35,455 nt of DNA from a bacterium (GTDB taxonomy: Bacteria > Krumholzibacteriota > Krumholzibacteriia > LZORAL124-64-63): the NCBI GenBank assembly GCA_014730255.1, contig WJIQ01000064.1, forward strand, positions 1-35,455. The letters are read 5' to 3'. The notes under the pieces are model-generated. The model was given only the letters and a program-made list of their open reading frames with translations. It was not told the DNA's origin and did not search any database. Each line of letters starts with the position of its first letter. The stretch's first letter is position 1. Both the position numbers and the translations under genes were made by a program. This document shows positions 1 through 8,995 of this stretch, one piece after another.

Positions 1-1
1 G

Positions 2-1072
2 GAGATCATCGCCGACTCGCGCAACTTCGACGAGGGCGACCTGAACTACCGCGCCGACGTCTTCTACAGCAATCCCCACCTGTTCGGGCGCGAGTATCCG
101 CTGGACGTCAACCTGTTCGGCAAGCGCGAGACCCGCGGCGAATCCGCCCTGATCCAGAACACGCTCGGCTTCCTGATCGGCACCGAGGTGCGCGACGACC
201 TGCGCTGGACCAACCGGGTCGATTTCCGGCTGCGGGTGGTCGAACCGGAGGTGCATCCGCTCGCGCCGGACAGCTTGCAGGTCGAGTTCGAGGCCGCGGG
301 CGTCACCCGCAGCGAGACCCGCTCGCTCATCCACAGCCTCTTCTCCGAGGGGCGCGACGACGTCTTCAATCCCACTCGCGGACACTACTTCACCAGCCAG
401 TTCGAGCTGGCCGGCGGCCTCTTCGGCGGCGACAACAGCTTCCTGAAGTGGAGCGGTTCGATGCACATGTACCGGCCGTTCCTGGGCGGCGTCCTGGCCG
501 GCCGGGTGCGCGTGGGCGCGGTGCGACCCTACGGCGACTCGCGCGAGCTGGGCAGTGACGGCGTCCCGTACGACGACCGGTTCTTCGCCGGAGGGGCCTA
601 CTCGGTGCGTGGCTACCGCGACAATGGGCTCGGCCCGCAGATCACCAACCAGGGCGAGGTGGACGAGATCGGCTGGGGCTCGGACGCGCCGTTGCCCGAC
701 GACCCCGCCCGCGGCGGCAACTACCAGCTCATCACGAACCTGGAATGGCGGTTCCCGTTGCCATTGCTCGGCCGCTGGAACTTCAGCAGTGTCCTCTTCC
801 TTGACGGTGGCAACGTGTGGGAGGAGATCGACGACATCCGCCTCAGGGCGTTCCGTCTGGATTCCCGACCCGGGGAGGGTGACGATCCGGGCAGCACGAA
901 GATCTGGGACTATCGTTACAGCGTCGGCACCGGCCTGCGCTTCGACACGCCGTTCGGCCCGTTCCGGCTGGACGTCGGCTTCCCGCTGAAGCGGGCCCGG
1001 TACCAGAGCCTCGACCGGACGGTCGAGGACGAACGCTGGCGCGCACACTTCTCGCTGGGGCACGTGTTCTGA
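2..1072 (+). CDS. TamA/BamA-family (Omp85) outer membrane protein, C-terminal part (5' truncated)
   Basis: The reading frame is open from the window edge, so only the last 356 residues are visible. They form the end of an Omp85 beta-barrel: alternating amphipathic strands, a loop with FFAGGAYSVRGYRDNGLGPQ matching the conserved xRGY signature of the L6 loop, a strand with FSSVLFLDGGNVW, then FDTPFGPFRLDVGFPL, and a C-terminal Phe (GHVF) typical of Bam-recognised barrels. Proteins of this family insert or translocate other proteins at the outer membrane, usually with N-terminal POTRA domains, which here would lie outside the window. The stop overlaps the start of the TamB-like gene by one base, so TamA is a more likely assignment than BamA. 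This is inferred from context, because the barrel alone does not separate the two. Confidence 0.88.
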   Translation, partial: EIIADSRNFDEGDLNYRADVFYSNPHLFGREYPLDVNLFGKRETRGESALIQNTLGFLIGTEVRDDLRWTNRVDFRLRVVEPEVHPLAPDSLQVEFEAAGVTRSETRSLIHSLFSEGRDDVFNPTRGHYFTSQFELAGGLFGGDNSFLKWSGSMHMYRPFLGGVLAGRVRVGAVRPYGDSRELGSDGVPYDDRFFAGGAYSVRGYRDNGLGPQITNQGEVDEIGWGSDAPLPDDPARGGNYQLITNLEWRFPLPLLGRWNFSSVLFLDGGNVWEEIDDIRLRAFRLDSRPGEGDDPGSTKIWDYRYSVGTGLRFDTPFGPFRLDVGFPLKRARYQSLDRTVEDERWRAHFSLGHVF

Positions 1073-4000
1073 TGGCCGTGCGACGACGCATCCGTTGGCC
1101 GGCCATGGTGGCCATCCTGGTGTTCGCGAGCATCATCGCCGTGGTGCTGGCCAACCCGTCGCTCTTGACGCCCGCGGTCACCCACCTGGTCAACCGCCAG
1201 CTGGAGGCGAGCCTGGGCGGCAGCCTGCGGGTCGGCAAATACGACGTACGTCCGTTCGGCGGCATCGACGCCTATGACGTGACCTTCACGCTGCCGGGAG
1301 ACCGCGGGGGCCTGACGCTGGTGGCGGTCGACACGCTGGAGCTGGACTTCCGGCTGCGCGAGGTCATCGGCCTCGATGTGCGCCTGCGCCGTCTCGCGGC
1401 GACCGGCCTGGAGGTCTACCACAACCAGGACCCCCCGAGCGAGTCGCCAGGGGACGGGTTCTCGGTACCACGATTCCAGGTCGACGTGCTCTCGCTGCGC
1501 GATGGTCGCGCCGAGGTGTCCAATCACCACGGTCAGCTGCTGGAGAGGATCTCGAGCTTCGACTGGCACGGCAGCGTCGTCGCCGACGGCGAGCAACTTC
1601 GGATCGAGACACGCAGCGGATCGCTGGACTGGCCGACGCGCAGCAGCACGTTCGACCGCGTCTACGGCACCACGACCGTCCAGGAGGGCATGGTGACCGT
1701 CGACGGGCTGGCCGCCGCATGGAATGACGGGGAGGTCGAGGTGTCGGGCTACGCAACGGCCGACAGCGTGGACGTGACGGCTTCCGGACGGTCGGTCGAC
1801 GCGCAGAGATTCGTCGAGCTCACGGGCATCGAGCTGGAGTTCGACGCCGCCGGCGATGTCGACATCCGCGTCGAGGTCACGCCCGATGCCACGTTCATCG
1901 ACACCGACTTCACTGGCCGCTTCGAGGGCTGGCAGCTGGACGCTGTCCACGGCGAGGCCGTGATCGCCGATGGTCGCGCGGTGTTCCGACCGCTGCGCGG
2001 TGGCGTCGGTGGCGCCTGGTTCGACGGTGAGCTCACGGTCACCGAGGAGGGCGTGGTCACGGTCGCGGGCGAGGCGCGGGACGTCGACCTGCGCCAGGGG
2101 CTCATCCCGGAGACCTCCCCGGCGGATCTCCCGCGCACGGCCGGACACGGCCGGCTGGAGATCGTGCACACGACCGAGGACGAGGTGACCCGCGTCCGCG
2201 GCGTGCTGGCGGACGGCGAGATCGAGATCATGCCGTTCGACTCCTGCTGGGTGGACGTCTGGGCCCGCGACGACTCGCTGCACTTCCATGCCATCGACCT
2301 GCGTCAGGGCAGCATCCAGGCGCGATTGACCGGCTCGAGCGACCCGCGAGACATCTTCGCGGGCGATCTCGCCGTGGCGATCGACGACCTGCGCGACCTT
2401 CCGGACGGCTGGGAATGGCCGCCGGTCACCGGTCGGGCCGCCGGTCGTGTCACGGTGGGCGGCCCGCTCGACGACCTGCGCGTCGAGGGCCTCGTCACCT
2501 ACGGCGACCTGACGCTCGGTCCGATGCTCGCGCGCCGCGGGGAGGCCAGGATCACCGGAGAGCGCGTGCTGTCGGAGAACTGGCGCCTCGACGCCGACAC
2601 GGCCGGACCGGGGTTCGTGCTCGGGGGCGTCCCCCTCGGCGATTACGTGCTGCGCATCGCGGCCGATCCGACGACCGTCGAGGTCGACTCCTTCCGCGCC
2701 GAGCGCGGCGACACCGTGGTCACCGTCCATGGCCGGGCCGATTTCGTGCCGGATCGCGCGGATCTGACCATCGACCGTGGGGCGATCACACTGGCCGGCA
2801 ACCACTGGCAGCTCGATGGGCTGGTGGGAGCGGCCGTCGGGCCCGGCCTGCTGCACGTGCCGGCGCTGCATCTGCGATCGGACCAGGGCGAGCTGGTCGG
2901 CCGGGTGCGCTACCAGGAGGCCGACAGCCTGCTGAGCGGCCAGCTGGACGTCCGCAACTTCGACCTCAATCTGCTCGACCCGTTCCTGGATCGGCGGTTC
3001 CGCCCCGGCGGCCGGGCCACGGCCCAGGTCGTGGTCCAGGGCACCCCGGACAGCCCGCACGTGATGGTACACGGTGCGGTCACGGGCGCGGCCTTCGATC
3101 TCGCGCGCGTCGACAGTCTGGCCTTGACCGCACGCTACAACGACGAGGTCGTGACCGTCGACACGCTCAGCATGGCCACCGACCACGGTCGTGTCGGCCT
3201 GCGCGGCACCCTCTCGGCGCCCTGGAACGACTTCTGGCCCAATGCCGCCCTCGACGTCGACCTGGACGTGCACCAGGGCGACCTGCGTTTCCTGGACCCG
3301 TTCGAGCTCGAGGCGCTCGATCGGTTGACCGGCCGCCTCGACGGCCAGTTCCACGTCGGCGGCACCACGCGCGATCCGCTCATCCGCGGCGACTTCTCGA
3401 CCGCCCCCTTCACCTACCAGTGGCTACGGCTCGACCGTCTCGAGGGCGCCATCCGTGTCGATCCGAACCAGCTGGCGCTCGGGGATCTCGTCGGCAATCA
3501 GGACGAGCTGCGCCTGTCGGGCCGCGTGGAGGTGCCGCTGGTCTTCGATCTCCTCTCCGAGCCGGTCTCTCCGCCGGAAGGGCCGTTCCTCGCGCACCTC
3601 GTCGTCGAGGCCGGCAGCGACCTCGGCCCGCTGCTCGACGCGACCTCGGCCTTCACCCGCGTCGAGGGCCGCGGTGGCGGCGAACTCATCGTGTCCGGCC
3701 CGCTCAGCCACCCGGGCTACCAGGGCTCGATGGAGATCTCGGACGTGGGCTTCGTCCTGCGCGGGAACGAGGAGATCTTCCGTGACTGCTCCGCGCGCGG
3801 CGAGTTCCAGGGCGATCGTCTCGAGCTGCGGTCCATCACCGGCCGCGAGGGCCTGCGGGGGACCTTCACCGGCCAGGGCTACGTGCTCTTCGACGGCCTC
3901 GAGCTCAAGACGTGGGACATCGATTTCGAGGCCGACCGTTTCCTGGTGGCGTCGATCCCCGACCTGCGGGCGGTCGTGCGCACCCGCAACGGTGGCTTCG

Positions 4001-4911
4001 AGGGTGTTCCGGTGGGGCCGGATTCGACGCTCGTCCCGCTCTTCACCGGCGACTACGAGGTCATCAAGGGGCGCTACACCGGCAATTTCTCCGATCAGGG
4101 GGCCGGGACCATCGACCCCACGCTGGGCACGGTGGCACCCGACTGGCTGGCGGACGTCCGCATCACCGGTCCGCCTCGCTCGGCGCGCATCATCAACAAC
4201 ACGATGGAGCTCGACCTCTCGGGCGATGTGACCCTGGTGCGCGATGCCGACGGCATGGTGCTCAACGGCGGCATGACCATCGACAACGGTCGTCTGCCGG
4301 TGTTCCACAACACGTTCCGCGTGGTGCGCGGCCGCCTGGATTTCAGTCGCGACGTCGGCGTGGTCCCGGTCGTGGATATCGACGCGGAGACGCGAGTGCG
4401 GGTACGCAGCCAGGTCGCCGGCCAGAGTCGCGTCGAGCGTATCACCGTGACGGCGAGCGGACCGGCCAACGCGATGTCCATCAGCTACAGCAGCGAGAGC
4501 GGCTATCCGCGCGAGGCGATCGAGCGCATGCTGCTCGGGCTGTCGCCGTATCCCGACGCGGGAGGCGACCAGAGCGCCATCACCAACGCATCGATCGGTG
4601 CGGGATTCAACATCCTCGAACGCGAGATCGCCCGCGAGATCGACCTCTTCGACACCGTCGAGATCGATCAGATCCAGCGCGAGCAGACCGCGGGCGTGGG
4701 GCTGGAACCGCTGATCGGTGTCGGCAAGTACCTGGGCACGGACCTCTACATCAAGTACGCGCAGGGCATCAATCAGAACGACCGCGACCTGTTGATCGAG
4801 TACCAGATCAACGATCTGCTGCTCTTGCAGACGGAAATTCGTCGCCGTATCGATGAGTACCAGGGAGACGCGACCTACAACGTGGATCTGAAGTATCGCC
4901 ATGAGTACTAG
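1072..4911 (+). CDS. tamB: TamB-like translocation and assembly module protein (DUF490/AsmA-like)
   Basis: This is a 1279-residue protein with one N-terminal membrane anchor (about residues 8-30, hydrophobic after RRRIRWP). A long run of repetitive beta-rich sequence follows, with phrases such as LDVRNFDLNLLDPFL, VQGTPDSPHV and LTGRLDGQFHVGGTTRDPLI recurring every 60-100 residues. That pattern is typical of the lipid-carrying beta-groove of TamB/AsmA proteins. The last roughly 330 residues fit the DUF490 (TamB C-terminal) domain, including a stretch near residue 1080 with VFHNTFRVVRGRLDF and an ending in YNVDLKYRHEY. The length matches TamB (about 1250-1300). Family knowledge: TamB spans the periplasm and works with TamA in outer-membrane protein insertion and phospholipid transport. 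The start ATG overlaps the upstream stop (TGATG), and the 3' end overlaps the next gene by 11 bp, so translation is probably coupled. Confidence 0.9.
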   Translation: MAVRRRIRWPAMVAILVFASIIAVVLANPSLLTPAVTHLVNRQLEASLGGSLRVGKYDVRPFGGIDAYDVTFTLPGDRGGLTLVAVDTLELDFRLREVIGLDVRLRRLAATGLEVYHNQDPPSESPGDGFSVPRFQVDVLSLRDGRAEVSNHHGQLLERISSFDWHGSVVADGEQLRIETRSGSLDWPTRSSTFDRVYGTTTVQEGMVTVDGLAAAWNDGEVEVSGYATADSVDVTASGRSVDAQRFVELTGIELEFDAAGDVDIRVEVTPDATFIDTDFTGRFEGWQLDAVHGEAVIADGRAVFRPLRGGVGGAWFDGELTVTEEGVVTVAGEARDVDLRQGLIPETSPADLPRTAGHGRLEIVHTTEDEVTRVRGVLADGEIEIMPFDSCWVDVWARDDSLHFHAIDLRQGSIQARLTGSSDPRDIFAGDLAVAIDDLRDLPDGWEWPPVTGRAAGRVTVGGPLDDLRVEGLVTYGDLTLGPMLARRGEARITGERVLSENWRLDADTAGPGFVLGGVPLGDYVLRIAADPTTVEVDSFRAERGDTVVTVHGRADFVPDRADLTIDRGAITLAGNHWQLDGLVGAAVGPGLLHVPALHLRSDQGELVGRVRYQEADSLLSGQLDVRNFDLNLLDPFLDRRFRPGGRATAQVVVQGTPDSPHVMVHGAVTGAAFDLARVDSLALTARYNDEVVTVDTLSMATDHGRVGLRGTLSAPWNDFWPNAALDVDLDVHQGDLRFLDPFELEALDRLTGRLDGQFHVGGTTRDPLIRGDFSTAPFTYQWLRLDRLEGAIRVDPNQLALGDLVGNQDELRLSGRVEVPLVFDLLSEPVSPPEGPFLAHLVVEAGSDLGPLLDATSAFTRVEGRGGGELIVSGPLSHPGYQGSMEISDVGFVLRGNEEIFRDCSARGEFQGDRLELRSITGREGLRGTFTGQGYVLFDGLELKTWDIDFEADRFLVASIPDLRAVVRTRNGGFEGVPVGPDSTLVPLFTGDYEVIKGRYTGNFSDQGAGTIDPTLGTVAPDWLADVRITGPPRSARIINNTMELDLSGDVTLVRDADGMVLNGGMTIDNGRLPVFHNTFRVVRGRLDFSRDVGVVPVVDIDAETRVRVRSQVAGQSRVERITVTASGPANAMSISYSSESGYPREAIERMLLGLSPYPDAGGDQSAITNASIGAGFNILEREIAREIDLFDTVEIDQIQREQTAGVGLEPLIGVGKYLGTDLYIKYAQGINQNDRDLLIEYQINDLLLLQTEIRRRIDEYQGDATYNVDLKYRHEY

Positions 4912-7900
4912 GCACCTGGTGATCCTGCTCTGCTGCCTGATCGCGGCCCTCCCGGCCCTCGGCCAGCGGTATGGCAAGAACAAGGTCCAGACCGGCGACC
5001 TCGAGTGGCGGGTCCTGACGACCCCGCACTTCGACCTCCACTATCATGGGGGTGCCGACGAGCTCGCCGTGCGCGCGGCCATCATCGCCGAGCGGGCATA
5101 CAAGGAGTACGCCGACCGGCTCGACCGCGACCTGCCGTTCCGCGTGCCGTTCATCCTCTACTCGAGTCACGCCGATTTCGCCCAGACGAACATCGCACCC
5201 TACCTCATCGGCGAGGGCACGGGAGGGTTCTCCGAGCCGTTCCGCAACCGCATGGTGCTGCCGTTCAATGGCTCTCACGAGGATTTCGTCCACGTGATCC
5301 GGCACGAGCTCGTGCACGTGTTCATGTTCGACATGGCCTTCGGACGGCGATCGTCGAATCTCGGCCGAAACACGTTCTTCCGTATCCCGCTGTGGTTCGC
5401 CGAGGGGGTCGCGGAGTGGCTGTCGTCCGGCTGGGATCCGGGCGCGGACATGGTGATCCGCGACGCGACGATCAACGACTACCTGCAACCGCTGGAGTAC
5501 GTCGGCGGCTACATGGTCTACAAGCAGGGCCAGGCGGCTATGCGGCTGCTCTCCGAGCGTTACGGTCCGGACAGGCTGAACGAATTCTGGCGCCAGGTCG
5601 GCCGGTTGCGCAGTGTCGAGGCCGCCCTCGCGCGGGTCTACGGCCTGACGATGGACGAGTTCAACCGCATGTACCTGCGCGAACTTCGCGCTCGCTACTG
5701 GCCGGCGTACAATGATCTCGAGCAGCTCGAGGACATCGCCCGTCCGCTGACCGGTCTGGAACGCGACATGGCCAGCTTCCACGGCCGGCCTGCCCTGAAT
5801 CCCGACGGTGACCTGCTCGTGTGCTTCACTGACCGTGACGGCATGCTCGACCTGTACCTGCTGTCGGCGCTCGACGGCCGGGAGATCCGCCGTCTCGCCC
5901 GCAGCATGCGTGACAGTCGTTTCGAGAGCTTCCACAGTTTCCGCAGCGGACTCGATTGGTCGCCCGATGGCCGGGAGATCGTGCTCGTGGCGAAGACCGA
6001 CAATCGCGAGACGCTGCACACGCTCGATGTGATGACCGGCGAGGAGACCCGGACCTGGGATCTCGGCCTGGACGTGGCCGCCGATCCCGCCTGGTCTCCA
6101 GATGGGTCGTTGATGGCGGTGGTCGGCACCAACCACGGGCGCACTGACCTCTACCTGGTCGAGATCGATCCGGGCGCGGTCGATCGGCTCGGCGTCACGG
6201 GTGTCGCCCCGCCGCGCACGCTGCCCGACGGCGCACGGATGGTGCGTCTGACCGACGATGCCGGCGACGAGGGGGCCCCGGCCTGGTCGCCGGACGGCCG
6301 CGCGATCGCCTTCTCGTTCAATCCGCTGGCCGGGGTCGAGTTCACTTTCGAGGTCCTCGACGACGGCCGCCGTCGGCTGGTCGATGCCGCGGCCGCCATC
6401 GACACCAGCCGTGCGGCGCCGCCCCCGGCGCTGGATCTCATGGATCTCGGCACGGGCAACCGGCATCGGCTCTACGGGTCCGACGCACGTCGCCGGGATC
6501 CGGTCTGGATCGACGATCACACGCTCGCCGTGGTCGACGGCCATGACGGCATCGACAACCTCGCGCTCGCCAATCTCGACACCGCCAGGACCCGCGTCCT
6601 CACCGATCGGCGGCTGACGAACATCCTGGGCGGGGTCCAGCACCTCACCTATAGCGCGGCGAGTGACCGCCTCGTCCTGAGCGCCTTCAACAACGCCGGC
6701 TATGATCTCTTCGCGGCCGATCGCTTCCGGACCGAGTGGGCTCAACGTGACCCGGGCGGTACGCGACCACGCCCGGTGGTCGCCGAGCCACCGCTCCTGA
6801 TCACACGCGAGGGGGCAGCCGACACCGTACGTATCGATCCCGATCGCATCGGCATGGTGGAGCCTTACGAACCGACGTTCCGGATCGACGCTTCACGTGC
6901 GGGTGCCGGTGGCGCAGTCTACTGGACGCAGGCCGGTGGCCTGGGATTCGCCAACCTGTTGACCCTGACCGACAATCTGGGCGACCACCGCATCGATCTG
7001 TTGCTCAACTTCTACGGCGCGATCGACAACAGCGACCTCGCCGTCACTTACACCCATCTCAAGCGCCGTATCGATCTGTCCTTCGGCGCGTTCCTGTTCA
7101 ATAACTACTACAACTCCGTGATCACGAGCGTGGGAGAGCTACTGACCGACGACACGCTCTTCCGGGAGAAGAACTACGGATTCTTCACTCGCGCCTCGTA
7201 CCCCCTATCGACATTCGAACGGTTCGACCTCGATCTGCAGCTCTTCAACAGTGACCGAACGGAGTTCGAATTCGATGCGGACGGTTTCCTCAAGCCGGTC
7301 GCCAAGCGAAGGAACCGGCTGATCCAGCCCACGCTGGGTTTCGTGCACGACAACGCGCTATTCGGCCTCCATGGCCCGGTCACTGGCAGTCGCTGGTCGG
7401 TGTCGGTCGCGCGCGGTCTGCCGCTCTCCGAATCGAGTCTCGATCGCTGGAACGTGATCGGCGACCTGCGCAAGTACTGGCTGCTGGGCCGCCGCTCGAG
7501 CCTCGCGTTGCATCTGACGTACGCGCATTCAGGTGGCGACGATCCGCGGGCGTTCGTCATCGGAGGGCCGTGGACCTTGCGAGGATATCGATATTACGAC
7601 TACCAGTCGGTCTCCCGCCTGGCCGGCACGCGGATGATGCTCGGCCAGCTCGAGTATCGCCTGCCATTCATCGACTATCTCATCTTCGGCTGGCCGGGGC
7701 GCTGGGGCCTCGGTGGTATCGGCGGCGCGGTCTTCATCGATACGGGCGCTGCGTGGACAGGCGACGACATCCAGCTACCCCGCGACCTGCGCAGCGATTT
7801 CGGTCTCGGCTTGCGAGCCAACGCCTTCGGCCTGCCGCTGAAGTTCGACTGGGCCTGGCGCACCGATTTCCGTCGCGTCCAGGGCAGCATGTTCCACTTC

Positions 7901-7921
7901 TCGATCGGCCCGAACTTCTAG
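4901..7921 (+). CDS. Zinc peptidase (MA-like) / TolB-type propeller / Omp85 barrel fusion protein
   Basis: The protein has 1006 residues and four parts. (a) A signal peptide, about residues 1-21. (b) A gluzincin-type peptidase domain, about 25-270, with HELVH at 135-139 and FAEGVAEW supplying a likely third zinc ligand at E168. (c) A propeller-like region, about 280-640, with WSPDG repeats (GLDWSPDGREI, PAWSPDGSLMA, PAWSPDGRAIAF) like TolB/PD40. (d) An Omp85-like barrel, about 665-1006, with GGPWTLRGYRYYDY, a strand containing FIDTGAAW and a terminal Phe. No POTRA domains are evident; the peptidase and propeller occupy their place. The predicted location is the outer membrane, with the soluble parts on one side. 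It sits third in the TamA-TamB operon, overlapping tamB by 11 bp, so a role in envelope assembly or quality control is a reasonable inference. I know of no experimentally defined function for this architecture. Confidence 0.8.
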   Translation: MSTRHLVILLCCLIAALPALGQRYGKNKVQTGDLEWRVLTTPHFDLHYHGGADELAVRAAIIAERAYKEYADRLDRDLPFRVPFILYSSHADFAQTNIAPYLIGEGTGGFSEPFRNRMVLPFNGSHEDFVHVIRHELVHVFMFDMAFGRRSSNLGRNTFFRIPLWFAEGVAEWLSSGWDPGADMVIRDATINDYLQPLEYVGGYMVYKQGQAAMRLLSERYGPDRLNEFWRQVGRLRSVEAALARVYGLTMDEFNRMYLRELRARYWPAYNDLEQLEDIARPLTGLERDMASFHGRPALNPDGDLLVCFTDRDGMLDLYLLSALDGREIRRLARSMRDSRFESFHSFRSGLDWSPDGREIVLVAKTDNRETLHTLDVMTGEETRTWDLGLDVAADPAWSPDGSLMAVVGTNHGRTDLYLVEIDPGAVDRLGVTGVAPPRTLPDGARMVRLTDDAGDEGAPAWSPDGRAIAFSFNPLAGVEFTFEVLDDGRRRLVDAAAAIDTSRAAPPPALDLMDLGTGNRHRLYGSDARRRDPVWIDDHTLAVVDGHDGIDNLALANLDTARTRVLTDRRLTNILGGVQHLTYSAASDRLVLSAFNNAGYDLFAADRFRTEWAQRDPGGTRPRPVVAEPPLLITREGAADTVRIDPDRIGMVEPYEPTFRIDASRAGAGGAVYWTQAGGLGFANLLTLTDNLGDHRIDLLLNFYGAIDNSDLAVTYTHLKRRIDLSFGAFLFNNYYNSVITSVGELLTDDTLFREKNYGFFTRASYPLSTFERFDLDLQLFNSDRTEFEFDADGFLKPVAKRRNRLIQPTLGFVHDNALFGLHGPVTGSRWSVSVARGLPLSESSLDRWNVIGDLRKYWLLGRRSSLALHLTYAHSGGDDPRAFVIGGPWTLRGYRYYDYQSVSRLAGTRMMLGQLEYRLPFIDYLIFGWPGRWGLGGIGGAVFIDTGAAWTGDDIQLPRDLRSDFGLGLRANAFGLPLKFDWAWRTDFRRVQGSMFHFSIGPNF

Positions 7922-8871
7922 GGCGCAGCATGGGCGTGCCGGTGGCAGCGTGTGCATAGCGTCGTGAGGTTCTCCAGCCGGTTGGATCCTCCTCGGTGCC
8001 GTGGCACGATGTGATGGATCTCGAGAAAGTGCGAATTGCTGCAGCCGGGGGTGGTGCACCGGTACCCGTCGCGGTCGAGGACGCGACCTCGTGTCGAGGG
8101 CGGAATCACGCTGCGATTACGGCCATCCGCACGCCGCCGGACGTGGTCGCACTCCAGCGCATCCGCTGCGGTCGGATCAAGGCGTTTTCCGCGAGCGAAG
8201 ACGACCTCGCAGTCGGGGCATCGGCGGGCAATCACCGTGGCGGCCGGCGCATGCCGGCACTCGACATCCGGGTTTTCTGTAAGCGCCGCGAGGCCCGCGA
8301 GCACGACCTCGGCGCGAGAGGCCGTCGGCGCAACGATACCGGCCTTCTTGACCGCCGTGATCGCGGCATCGAACCGGGCGAGCTGCAGGCCATCGAGCTT
8401 CAGCGCGATCGTCGTCGGGGGGTCCGTGTCGACGGTGGCGCCGCTTCGCCGCCGTTGTCGGGCGGCCATCCGGGCCGCGGCCATCGCCCGCCTCAGTTCC
8501 TCGCGCGGAAGGGCGATCGCTTTCTCGACCCACTCGCGTTCGTTGGCAGGCGTCACCACTCGGGCCACTTCTTGCGCTTTTGTCCAGCCCAGGCGACCCT
8601 CGGTGATCGCGGCCCTGAGGTGAGGCATCCGGCGGAGGTTCCGCGAGAGCGCCAGGAACTGCCGCGTCCGTCCGGTCGAGAAGCCGAGTTCCTCGCGGGC
8701 ATAGATCTCCATGCTGGCATGACCGAACTCGCGGTAGATTCCGCGCTCGAGGGCCTCGGTGAACCACATGGCGGCATTCTGCCGCGCGCGGTCATAGGCG
8801 TCCACGGACGCGCGCAGCGCCTGATCGACCTCGACCGTCGACAGGCCGGGACGAAACTCGGTCGACATCAT
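7918..8871 (-). CDS. HNH endonuclease domain protein
   Basis: A leftward gene of 317 residues. The first ~150 residues are helical and Arg/Ala-rich, resembling the uncharacterised N-terminal part of HNH proteins of the DUF222 type. A CPDC pair (in ARRCPDCEVVF) precedes the C-terminal nuclease core. That core contains CTTPGC, then LEIHHIVPRHRGG, then NLTTLCTRCHRHAH, a full HNH motif with zinc-binding CxxxxC...CxxC cysteines. Two adjacent ATGs (8871 and 8868) are possible starts; a GGAAA lies about 9 nt before the first. The open frame continues further upstream but would run through the divergent uvrD promoter and start, so the longer version is unlikely. Its stop codon and the stop of the preceding gene share the palindrome CTAG, so the two genes converge and overlap by 3 bp. 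Whether it cleaves DNA in a selfish, defensive or repair role cannot be told from the sequence. Confidence 0.85.
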   Translation of the reverse strand: MMSTEFRPGLSTVEVDQALRASVDAYDRARQNAAMWFTEALERGIYREFGHASMEIYAREELGFSTGRTRQFLALSRNLRRMPHLRAAITEGRLGWTKAQEVARVVTPANEREWVEKAIALPREELRRAMAAARMAARQRRRSGATVDTDPPTTIALKLDGLQLARFDAAITAVKKAGIVAPTASRAEVVLAGLAALTENPDVECRHAPAATVIARRCPDCEVVFARGKRLDPTAADALECDHVRRRADGRNRSVIPPSTRGRVLDRDGYRCTTPGCSNSHFLEIHHIVPRHRGGSNRLENLTTLCTRCHRHAHAAP

Positions 8872-8896
8872 GAATCTCGATTTCCGGGAGGGCGTG

Positions 8897-8906
8897 ACCG
8901 ATCGGT
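8897..8906. repeat. 10-bp perfect palindrome in the HNH/uvrD divergent intergenic region
   Basis: ACCGATCGGT is self-complementary and lies 26 nt upstream of the HNH start, between the two divergent genes. A second small inverted repeat (GCAAC-TTG-GTTGC) follows at 8918-8930. Either could be an operator half, but such short palindromes also arise by chance in GC-rich DNA. Confidence 0.3.
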
Positions 8907-8935
8907 ACCCTCGACGAGCAACTTGGTTGCCAGAT

Positions 8936-8963
8936 TTGACACCCGCGCTCACCACTCTATTCT
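8936..8963 (+). promoter_or_regulatory. Likely sigma-70-type promoter of uvrD
   Basis: A perfect TTGACA at 8936-8941, a 16-nt spacer, and TATTCT (4 of 6 consensus bases) at 8958-8963. It lies 32 nt upstream of the uvrD ATG in the only relatively AT-rich patch of this intergenic region. Assigned by eye. Confidence 0.55.
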
Positions 8964-8995
8964 TCCCCGATACCCGAACCCGGAGAAGGACCTCC

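Noticed and set aside
916-3354. An 812-codon open frame on the minus strand opposite the tamB-like gene.
   Set aside because: It runs antisense to a clear TamB protein. Its translation is rich in His/Arg/Asp/Val without domain motifs, as expected from the mirror frame of GC-rich codons.
4808-6745. A 645-codon minus-strand open frame opposite the peptidase-propeller-barrel gene.
   Set aside because: Mirror frame of a well-supported gene, with no recognisable domain and no start context.
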